Below, piece after piece: positions 1-9,700 of a DNA stretch of 15,595 nt. Origin of the DNA: CAYXDO01 sp964463485 (GTDB lineage Bacteria > Myxococcota > Kuafuiibacteriia > Kuafuiibacteriales > Kuafuiibacteriaceae); contig CAYXDO010000220.1 in assembly GCA_964463485.1 (NCBI GenBank), positions 1 through 15,595 on the forward strand, written 5' to 3'. Positions within the stretch are counted from its first letter, which is position 1. The number at the start of each line of letters is the position of its first letter. The position numbers were made by a program, and so were the translations under genes. The notes below the pieces were generated by a model. That model had not been told where the DNA came from. It saw nothing but the letters and a program-made list of their open reading frames with translations, and ran no database searches.

Positions 1-37
1 ACGCCAGCCCCGCCTTGTCGATCTTCTATGGTACCGG

Positions 38-142
38 CTAGGCCGGGTTATGTACGAGCTTCTTGTGACTCAAGTACGTCGTGTGCTCCAGAGCGTCTGC
101 GATGAGCTTGAGGAGTAATTCCCCCGTGATGATCGCGGCCAT
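38..142 (-). CDS. possible small protein, 34 aa, unknown function
   Basis: The frame reads on the minus strand from an ATG at 142 to a TAG at 40-38. I do not recognise the product. It begins MAAIITGELLLKLIADALEH, which looks like one amphipathic helix, and it has no Cys and no export signal. About 27 of 33 sense codons after the ATG end in G or C, as expected of a gene in a GC-rich genome. Upstream on the same strand lies an AGGAGCAGGAAGGG stretch, a strong Shine-Dalgarno candidate, continuing into GGGAA units that end about five bases before the ATG. The frame stays open further upstream into the 44-bp repeats, but that part is repeat-derived and I start at this ATG. It is divergent from the giant toxin gene. 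It may be a genuine small protein, the remnant of a longer gene, or chance; a competing + strand frame covers the same bases. Confidence 0.35.
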   Translation of the reverse strand: MAAIITGELLLKLIADALEHTTYLSHKKLVHNPA

Positions 143-146
143 CGGT

Positions 147-170
147 TTCCCTTCCCTTCCCTTCCCTTCC
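147..170. repeat. TTCCC pentanucleotide microsatellite (4.8 copies)
   Basis: Four perfect TTCCC units and a partial fifth run from 147 to 170 (GGGAA on the minus strand). They lie between an AGGAG on the minus strand and the ATG of the small minus-strand ORF, so a change in copy number would alter spacing between the ribosome-binding site and that start. No effect is shown by the sequence itself. Confidence 0.85.
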
Positions 171-263
171 TGCTCCTTTCGCGTGACACGAATCAGCGCA
201 GACGTCAAGGGTCGAAATAGCGACTTTGTCGCACAGCAGTCTTGGCCGAGAACCCTGCGCCAG

Positions 264-600
264 GGGTCGATCGCTCCATCCCCGGGGATGGGCACTTCGA
301 CCCCTGGCGTCGATCGCTCCATCCCGGGGGATGGGCACCATCGACCCCTGGCGTCGATCGCTCCATCCCTGGGGATGGGCACCATCGACCCCTGGCGTCG
401 ATCGCTCCATCCCTGGGGATGGGCACCATCAACCCCCCCTGGTCATGGACACCATCGACCCTCTGGCGTCGATCGCCCCATCCCTGGGGATGGGCACCAT
501 CGACCGCTGGCGTCGATCGCTCCGTCCCTGGTCATGGACACCATCGACCCCCTGGCGTCGATCGCTCCGTCCCTGGTCATGGACACCACCGACCCGTCGA
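264..600. repeat. tandem array of a 44-bp unit, about 7 copies plus partials
   Basis: GTCGATCG recurs at 266, 309, 353, 397, 468, 512 and 557, a spacing of 43-45 bp except for one 71-bp interval holding an extra partial unit. The typical unit has two inverted repeats: CCATCCC-TG-GGGATGG (7-bp arms) and ATCGAC-CCCTGGC-GTCGAT (6-bp arms, 7-nt loop). Later copies carry the variant CCCTGGTCATGGACACC, which breaks the first hairpin. Because 44 is not a multiple of 3, each copy shifts frame; the array lacks stops in several frames and creates spurious ORFs on both strands. It lies just upstream of the toxin gene. It may be a REP-like intergenic repeat, a set of protein-binding sites or a recombination hot spot. 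No unique spacers are present, so it is not a CRISPR array. Confidence 0.9.
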
Positions 601-613
601 CCCGCGGGTACTC

Positions 614-642
614 TTGACGTGCGCTCCGGCTGGTGCGAATCT
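614..642 (+). promoter_or_regulatory. weak candidate promoter for the giant toxin gene
   Basis: TTGACG at 614-619 matches a sigma-70 -35 box well. With a 17-bp spacer the -10 position falls on GAATCT at 637-642, a poor match to TATAAT. It lies right after the repeat array and 20 bp before the GTG at 662, so the leader would be very short. This is the best candidate in the gap but it is weak. Confidence 0.2.
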
Positions 643-661
643 CGCCGCCGGGTCGGGACTC

Positions 662-727
662 GTGAACACCAGCCAACGCAACACCAAAACCCTCCTCCTC
701 TGCGTTGGCGCGCTCGGAGCCGCCTGT
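662..727 (+). other. lipoprotein (type II) signal peptide, Cys22
   Basis: Residues 1-22 carry a polar N-region with Arg6 and Lys9, a short hydrophobic core (TLLLCVGALGAA) and a Cys in the context LGAAC, followed by GD. Position -3 is Gly rather than the preferred Leu, so the lipobox is acceptable but not ideal. A predicted signal here supports GTG 662 as the start and implies Sec export and lipid anchoring. The bases before the GTG hold only a weak GGTCGGGA-type ribosome-binding site. Confidence 0.7.
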
Positions 728-3700
728 GGTGACAGGGGCAATATTGTCGTACCCCCCCCCTACATTGGGAGCGGCTCGGCCGGGCTGAGCGCCGCTCCCA
801 GTCTCCGCGACTTCACGATCCTCGCCCAGAACAGCGCATCCCTACGCCAAGGTGCTGCCGTTCAGGGCGGTGATATCGGCGTCCTTCAGCGTGGTCCTGG
901 CCAGGTCCTCGCCGACGACGCACGCCTCGTCTTGGGCCAATCGGCCCGAATCGACTCCGCCTTCGATCTCGTCGCCGACACGATCCGCCTGCGACAACAT
1001 GCCGCAGCTGGCGACCTGTACACCTCGAGCCTGACCACCGGCTCGGGCGGCGAGACCTACGGCCAGGTCTTTGCGTTTCCGGCGACTCTCCCGGCGCTCC
1101 CAATACTCTCCCAGGTGACTCCGGGGACCACGGCGCTCACTGTCCCTCAGAACGGCCGCCAGCGGCTTGTGCCCGGCGCCTACGGCCCCATCCAACTGCG
1201 ACAAAGAGCGCTGCTAGAGCTCGAGCCTGGCGTCCTTCACATCACCGAGCTCGACCTCGGTGAGGAGTCTCGGGTCGAGACGCTCGGGCCGGTCGAGCTG
1301 AGGATCTCCGGACGAGTGCTGCCCGGCGCGAAGAGTTACCTCGGCCCGGCCAACGGGCTGAGTTTGACCGCGAAGGACCTCCGAATCGAAGTCCACGGGC
1401 AGAACGGGGGCAGCGGCAACCTGAACGCGAACCCAGAGGCCGTCACCTTTGGCGAGCGAGCCACCGTACGCGCGGTCGTGCTCGCGCCCAATGGAACCCT
1501 CCGAGCGCGCCACGACGCCACGCTGCGAGGCGCCTTCTTCGGCCGCGACGTGGAGCTCGGTCAGGACGCCACCGCGACCTTCGAAGATGGGTTTCGAGAT
1601 CCCAACACCGCGCCCATCGCCCACGCCGGCGGCCCATACTCAGCCGAGGAAGGACAACCCGTTACACTCTCTTCGGCAGGATCCTCCGATCCCGAGGGCG
1701 ACGCGCTCTCGCACGCGTGGGACCTGGACGCGGACGGCGCTTTGGATGACGCCACCGGTCCTACGCCGACGTTCACCTTTCCGAACGACGGCACCTACCC
1801 CGTCGTAGTGTCCGTGAGCGATCCGCTGGGCCTGACTGACACGGCGACGAGCGTCGTAGTGATCACGAATGTCGCACCCGTACTCACAGATGACTTCGTG
1901 ACCGTGCTCGAAGACTCCGGCGACGTCACGATCTACCCGCTGGCCAACGACAGGGACTGGGACGCGCTGAGTCTCGTCGGCTTCACCCAGACCGCCGAGG
2001 GCTCGGTCGCTCGGGTCGGCGACGCGCTCGTGCTCTCTCTTCCGCCGAACTTCAACGGCACCTCTACCTTCGCGGTGAGCGTGAGCGACGGCGTCGTCAC
2101 CAGCACCTCGGGTGTGACTGTGGTCAGCGACCCGGTCCCCGACGCACCCGAAGCCAGTGACCACTCGTTCGTGATGGTCGAGGACCGCGAGCTGACGATC
2201 CCCGCGCCGGGGTTGCTCGAAGGCTCGCGAGATGTGGATGGCGAGGTCGTGCTCGCGAGCTTCGTCTCCGTGAGTCCGGCGGTCGAGGTCGCCGAGGTAT
2301 CGTTCGACGGCTCTGCGAGAATTCGTCCGCTGCCTGACTTCGAGGGGATCCTCGAGCTGACTTTTTCGGTGACCGACGGCGTGCTCGAAGACCAGGCCAC
2401 CGCGACGATCGTGGTGGTGGGTGAGAACGACGGCCCGCGCTTCGTCTCCGCGCCTGTCACCCTCGGCTCCGTCGGCGAGCTCCTGACCTTTCCGGTGCTC
2501 TTCGTCGACCCAGATCTGGGAGACAGCCACACCCTCTCGCTGGAGTCCGGCGACCCGGCCATGAGTTTGACCGCGGGGGGCTTCTCGTGGACTCCGGACG
2601 CCGCCGGTGACTTCTCCGTCGTGCTCCGCGTGACGGACTCGCAGGGCGCCTTCGATCTGCTCTCCTTCTCGATCCACGTGGTGCAACCGAACCGCCCGCC
2701 GCAGATCGTGTCGAACCCCGTCCGAGTCGCCGCGGTGGGTCAGCTCTACGAGTATGGCGTGTCGGTGTCCGACCCGGACGCCGACGAGACGCAGACCTGC
2801 GAGCTCGAGTCGGGGCCGGCCGGCGCGGCCTTCTCCGGGTGCTCGCTGACGTTCACGCCCTCGCTGAGCGATGTGGGCCCGCACCTCGTGACGATCCGCG
2901 TCGTGGATGCGTCCGGAGCCGAAGCGCGCCAGTCCTTCGTGCTCGAGGTCTTCGACGTCCCAGTGATTGTCGCACCCCCGATCGATCTCACCGTCGCGAC
3001 CTCCGTGTACGAGGCAGGTCGGTTCCTGATCGAAGGAGTTCGACCCGTGCAGTCCGGCGTGGGTTTCGGAGCCGTGAATCCGCGGCGAGCGGTGTGGCTG
3101 CGGGGCCGAGCCCTGTTCGCGGACGGCGCCGCTGCGCCTGGAGCGCAGGTGAGTGTGGTGGGTGCGCCCGAGCTGGGTTCGACGCGCACGCGCCTCGACG
3201 GCCGTTACGACCTACTCGTGAACGGCGGCGGCAAAGTCACCGTGCGGTTCGAACGAGCGGGTTATTTCACGGTCGACCGGAGCGTCGACACGGTGTGGCA
3301 GGAGACCTACTCCTTCGCCGACGTGGTGCTCCGGGGGCCTGAGTTGGGGACCTCCGTCGATCTGACCGCGCCGGGCGCCAAGCTCGCGGCCGGCCGAGTC
3401 GTGCAAGACCAACGGGGCAGCCGCCGCACGACGCTGCTCTTCCCGTCCGGAGTCACGGCCTACCTAGGTGGGTCGGCCCAACCGCTCGACGTCGTCACCG
3501 TTTCGTCGACCGAGCTCAGCGATGAGTTGGGTCCGGGCGCCCTGACCGCGCCGCTGCCCCCGACCACGGGCTATGGGTTTATGGCTGAGCTCGGCGCGGC
3601 CGAGTCTACCGACGTCGTGTTCTCGTCGCCGGTCTATGTCTACGTGGATAATTTTCTGAGTATCCCGACCGGTAAGTCGGTCCCCGCCGGCTTCTATGAC

Positions 3701-6700
3701 CGAAGCTCGGCGCGCTGGATTCCGTCCGACGACGGCCGCGTCGTGTCCGTGCTGGGTACAGACGCCCAAGGCCAAGCCGAGCTCGACACCGACGGCGACG
3801 GAGCTGCCGACGATGGGAGCGCCATCGGAGTGAGTCTGGAAGAGAAGGAAGCGCTGGCGACCCTCTACGGCTCACCCACCTCGCTGCTGCGAGTACCCGT
3901 GCGCCACTTCTCGACCTGGGCCTTTGGCTTCAGCTTCGCGCCGCCCGTGGCCGCGAAATTCCCAACTCAGCCTGCGCCGGTGTCGCCGGTCGGCCCGGAG
4001 GTCGTGGAGCAAACCGTAGACCTCGCTGACACGACCTTCCATCTGGTGTACAAGAGTGATCGCGTCGTCGGTTTCGAGGCGCCCCGAACGCTCGACATTC
4101 CGCTGTCCGGCGCCACCGTTCCGGTGGGTTTGCTGGGGATCGAGAGTGAGCTCGACGTCGCGGGGAAGAAAATCACACGAACGTCGTCCGCCGCAACCCA
4201 CCAAGTGGAGCAAATCGTCTGGGACGGGCTCGACGCGTTCGGCAGGCAGCTCCAGGGCGGCCAGCCCGCGAGAGTGAAGGTCGCCTACCAATATCCGAGC
4301 GACCTCTACGCGGCCGACCCGGTGGCGTTCGTGAATGCGTTTGCCCAAGCGCTCGGGAGGAATGACTTCGTGGTCGAGGTCTCCTCGCCGAGCACGGTCT
4401 CGCTGATTCAGGAATGGCGCGGAGCCTTGGGCGGCTGGGACGCCAGGGGCCAAGGTTTCGGCGGCTGGTGGCTCGATATTCACCACGCCTACGACCCGTT
4501 CACGCGAACGCTGTACGAAGGCAACGGCAAGACGCGCAAGGCGAGTGACCTCGGACTCTATGCGAAGACGATCGCTGGCACCGGCAACCCAGCCTCCACC
4601 GGAGATGGCGGGCTCGCGGTGGACGCGGACCTGCTGAGTCCGACGAGTGTCGTGAGTGCCCCGGACGGAACGATCTACGTCGCCGAACCCAGCCAAGTGC
4701 GCCGCATCGATCCAGACGGAACCATCCACTCGTTGTTTGGAAGCTCCGCGCAGGAGCTCGTGGTGAACGGCGACGCGGAAGCGGCAGAAGTGTCGGGTGC
4801 CATTCCAGGGTGGGTTCCGGCGGCAGGCACGTGGTCACTGAGCGACCCAGCCCTCGTGCCGTCGCAGGGAGGCCAATATCTGCTCGGGGACGGGAGCACG
4901 GCGGTCGAGCTCGTGCAAGATATCGATGTCTCCGCGCTCGGCGCAGCCATCGACGCGGGACCCATCCCGCTGGCGTTCTCGAGTCTCTATACCCACGACG
5001 CCGAGACCTCGCCCTCGATCGTGATCGAATATCGAGACGGACTTGGTGACTTGCTCGGTCGAGTCCCGATCGTGGACTTGGCGTACTCGGCCGGTCCGTG
5101 GTCTCCGATTCAGGTTCAGCTCACCGACTACTGGCCGTCGCCCCCTCCGGGCACGCGGACAATTCAGCTTCGCCTGAAAGGAGATCGAGCGCTGTCGGGA
5201 GGATTTACGGGCGATCCGATCTTCAACACGCTGCCGAAACGCTTCGCGTGTGCTGATCAGGTCTACCTCTACAACGTCAGGGCTTCGATGCCGGGCGAGT
5301 ACGGCCCGAGGATCGAAATCGCAAGCAACCCGCCGCAGCCGGAGAACTGCGCTGCCGATTCCTGTCCCTTCCCATTCATCGCCAATACGAACGGGCCGGT
5401 CTCGATGCTTCCGGGCGAGACCGAGTTTACGATTCAATGGACCGACCCGCCGCTCGGAACGCAGTCGTTCGACCTGGTGGCGAGGAATCTGTTCACGGGC
5501 GTCGACACGTACCAACACGTCGACGTCGAGGTGATGCCGTGCTCCGGACCCGCGCCGTCTATCGAGTCCGCGCCGGTCGTGACGGGCTCGCCGCTGAGCC
5601 TCTACCGTTATGACATCAACGCCCAGATCTCGGGCGCCGCCTGGGTGCATGAAATCTGGCACTTCTCGGGTGCCGCGTCCGAACCCCCGTTCGTGGCCGG
5701 CGTCGGCAGCCAGAGCGGCTCGGTTCATTGGTATCCGCCTACCGTCGGTGCGTACGGAGTCACGGTCAGCCTCGAGCAGCTGGGAACCAATCCCGGCATA
5801 GCGTCCCAGGACTTCGTCATCGACGTCTCCGAGTCGAACGCTCCGCCCTGTAAGCCATTCATGACGCTGCCGAGCTCGGGCCCGCTGAGCTGCTCGGTCC
5901 CCGCGATGGTGGGCACCGCCGAGGCGTATGAGTACACACTAGCAGGTCCGGTGGAGGCTTCGATCGGATTGACGGACGGCGCGCTGACCTTCAGTGGTGC
6001 CTCCGGCAGCCCAGGCATCCACGCTCTGAGTGTATTCGTCGACCATCCGATCCTGGGCCCAGTGGGTACGCTGCGCTTCGAGGTCCTCGAGCCCGACCCG
6101 AACCCGGTCGTCGGCTTGGCGCGAGTCGCGTTCGACGCGGTCTCCCTGACCACGGCGATGCCGCAGGTTCAACCGAAGGCGTTGGCGCTGTTGTCAGACG
6201 GGAGCTTGCTGGTGGCCGACCAAGCCACCGCGCGGGTCATCAAGCGCCGTCCGGACGGGACGACCTCGGTCTTCGCGGGCGGAGGAGCAGCGAGCGGAGA
6301 GGGCATCGAGGCCACCGCGTTGCAACTCATCGACCCCAGCGGTCTCGCCGTGGGGCCCGACGGAAGTGTGTACATAGCAGACGCCGCCCAGCACCGAGTC
6401 TACCGAGTCGGCAACGATGGCCGAGTCTGGACCGCAGCGGGAGCCGGCGTGGCTGGGTACGAAGGCGATGGGTTCGCCGCCTACAAGGCGCTGCTCGACG
6501 CCCCGCACGGCGTGGCGGTCGATCCGCAGGGTGTGGTGTACGTGGCCGACACCGGCAATCACGTAATTCGAAGGATCGGCACCGACGGAAACATCGCGAC
6601 CTTCGCCGGAAGCGCAGTCGCGGGATACTCAGGTGACGGAGCCGCGGCTTTGAACGCCGAGCTCAGCGCGCCTGAGGGCGTAGCGGTGGGCAAAGAGGGT

Positions 6701-9700
6701 TCGATATTCGTGGCGGACACCGGCAACAACGCGGTGAGGTTCGTCGACAGCAAGGGCGAGATGGGTACGCTGATGGGAGGCCCGGCGGCGACGGAGGATG
6801 GGTTCAAGCCGGCGAGTCAGGTCGCGCTGGGTGCGCCGAAGGCCGTGTGGGTTGCGAGCGACAACGACAAGGCTGTGCTGGTCGCGGACCAAGGAAGTCA
6901 GAAGCTGAGGTCCGTGGAGCCGGCCTGGGATGGGTTCAACTTCGCGGGCAATATGGAGATCCTGAGCGAGGATGGAGTTCTCGCATACGCCGTCGACGCC
7001 CAAGGTAGGCACATTGCGACCCGCAGTTTGAACGGGACCATATATGGATTCGAGTATAGCGCGACCAAGCATCTAAGCCAGGTGAAAAACGCCGACGGGC
7101 AAGTCGTGCTCGAGATCGAACGAGATGGTCAGGGAGGGCTGCAGTCCTTCGTGGGGCCCGGGGGGACAAGAGTCGAGGTGGGGGTTGACGAATATGGGTA
7201 TCTGATTTCGATAAACAAGAGACGGCTTTTCGAATATACGCCGGGTGGAACACGGAACAACGCCTGCCCAGCCACATCAGAGTCGCTTGTGGCCTTCCCT
7301 AGTCCATCGGTGTTCGCAACCACGGCAATGCCCATTACGCAGCTACCGCTGCCCGGAAACGAGTCCCCCGGCGAAGGCAATCATGTGCCCACTTCGATCT
7401 CCGACGGGTTGCTTCATCCACCGACCAGTTTCCAATCGGCTGATGGCATCGAGTCGACACCCGGGAGTTTCGCTGTGGAGGCAGACGGCTCGGCGCGATA
7501 CTGGATTGCGATCGAGGTACTTCCAAATCGCGCCGGGATGATCCCTAGCGTCGGCATCACATATAACAGCAATGTGGGCAACGGGATACTCGGACAGGGA
7601 TTTCAACTCGCTGCCGGTTCCATCATCACTCGCTGCGCCAAGACGTTTGCCAACGACGGGCAGGTCGCGCCCATTCAACTGAATCAAGATGATGCGTTGT
7701 GCCTGGATGGTCAAAGACTGGTGCCGCTGTCGGACGGCAGTGCAGAGTATCGAACCCACGAGGACACTTTTGCGAGAATCACCCGTATCGACTATCCGGC
7801 TCCTGGTTCGTTTGTCGTTGAGACCAAGGACGGACGGCAAAGGATCTACGGAGGCCTGCTCGAGAGTAGCTTGCTCGTGGGGTTGGTTGCCGAAAGCTGG
7901 CTGCTGACGAGTGAGCGAGACGTGGACGGCAACGTCATCGACTACGAGTACGACCACCTCGCCTCAAGCCCTTCCGACCCTCCTGCGCTCGCACCGGGCG
8001 CGTTTCCCAGGTTGAGGTCGATCAAGTACGGGGGCCATGCAAAGGTCAGATCCGACCTGCCTCGGCCGCACCTTGACCGACCACACGACAGGGGCGTCGA
8101 ATTCAATTACGCGTCTCGAACGGATCCCAGCGTGACGTACGCCCATGGCGAGCATACGCCGCGCGTGGTCGACTGGAGGCTCTCTACTATCGAGACGACA
8201 TACCTCAAGGGCGCGTTACGCCGCTATTCTCTCACCTACAATGACGAGGTTGCCTGCAGCGCAGACTCGGATTGCGAGGAGCTCGGTGGTTTCTGTACGT
8301 CCGGGTACTGTCGCGCGAATTCCGGCAAGTCGCTCCTCGCCCGTGTTCAGGAGTGCGCGCTTCGACCGGCAGTCCCAGGATGTGGTCCGAACGACCTCCT
8401 GGAGTGCTCCCTCGATCCTTCGGACGGACCGGAGTGTCGGCGACCAACGGAGTTCTCGTGGTCGCGAGTCGGCTACCGGGGCCTTCAGTCTCACACTGGG
8501 TTTGAATCATCCTTTGGCAGTGCTTTCGCCAGCGTCGCGGCGGCCGACGCCACCCCTATCGCGATGGACGTCACGGGAGATGGCAACACTGACCTTGTCA
8601 TGCCGCGAGACGATGGCTGGGTGACCTTCGATTTCTTCGGGAGGCGGGGAGGCGCGTTATTCGGCTACGGGTCAAATCCCGTCCCTGGGTGGGACGGCGA
8701 CCTTGACTTCGGCCGGCAAACGAAAGGCCTTCCGATCGACTATGACGTCGACGGTCGAATGGACCTGTTGCTACTCGACAAGTCGCCGCTCTGGAGAGTT
8801 CTACACTCTCGGGCCGACGGTTTTTTCGAAATCTGGCCGATTCCCGTTTCCCGCGGATTTCAGCCTTCCGGGCCCGGTCGCGCGTCCGGCGCGCAGTTGT
8901 TGGATGCGAACGGAGATGGTTTGGCGGATTTGCTGCAGCCGGTGGTGTCTGATGACATTTTTTCCTTCTTCGGCTGCTTTTTCGACCCAGGTGGACCTGC
9001 GTGTGCGACGAAGTGGACGCTCCACTACAATCAGGGGCCAGGACGACCACTCGACTTCCTGACCACCGGAATATCACCTGCGGGTCTGCCGCTCCCGGCA
9101 CTTGACGGTGTGCCAATCACCGCTCCGATGGTTGTACTCGACATCGATGGAGATGGCGACTCCGAGTTGGTTTTTAGTCGGTGCGATCCGTCGCGATTCT
9201 GTCCGACGAACTTCGAGATCCTTGGCCTCAACGACTGGCAACAGCCAGAATCCACGGACATCGCGAGCGGTCAGGCCTTCTGCGAAATGTATGAATTTGT
9301 CGAGATCCCGTGCAGTGCCGGACTCGCCGAGTGCGAACAGGACTGTTGGGGTATTCTGGTGGACGCGTGTGCGAACGAACCGTACCGCTGTCGGGGCGAC
9401 CTATGCTACCCCGAAAATGGAGAGCATTGTCTCGCAAACGACTGCCCAGACGCCCCGACCGGCTACGATCATGTTTGTGGTACCGGGGTTCCTCTTTATT
9501 CAACGACTGAGGCCATCGAGCCCTTCCAGAGCATCTGTTACCAGAGAGATCGGCAGTCCGGCGAAGTCGAGCCCTTGCACCCGGAGTGCCCAAGTCTCCG
9601 GAGAGGTCTCCTGGGAGATCTCCTGGGCGGCTCACAGTTGAGCTCCACCCAGCTAACACCCATCGATGTAAACGGCGATGGGCTCAGGGACTTGATCGTG

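Noticed and set aside
203..208. Promoter for the minus-strand small ORF (TTGACG on the minus strand)
   Set aside because: No -10-like sequence lies at 16-18 bp spacing, so the -35 match alone is not convincing.
264..600. CRISPR array
   Set aside because: The units are directly tandem and there are no unique spacers between them.
81..617. 178-residue + strand ORF across the repeats
   Set aside because: The product is a repeat shadow (SIAPSLGMGTIDP-type units cycling through frames) with no domain and no ribosome-binding site.
242..661. Start of the giant protein at the ATG at 242
   Set aside because: The extra 140 codons are the frame-shifting 44-bp repeat array and would bury the lipoprotein signal in the middle of the chain. 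GTG 662 is followed directly by that signal.
1640..2884. 414-residue minus-strand ORF
   Set aside because: It lies opposite the PKD/cadherin/Ig region, is Arg/His-rich and low in hydrophobic residues, as usual for antisense frames in GC-rich DNA. The + strand product has clear domains.
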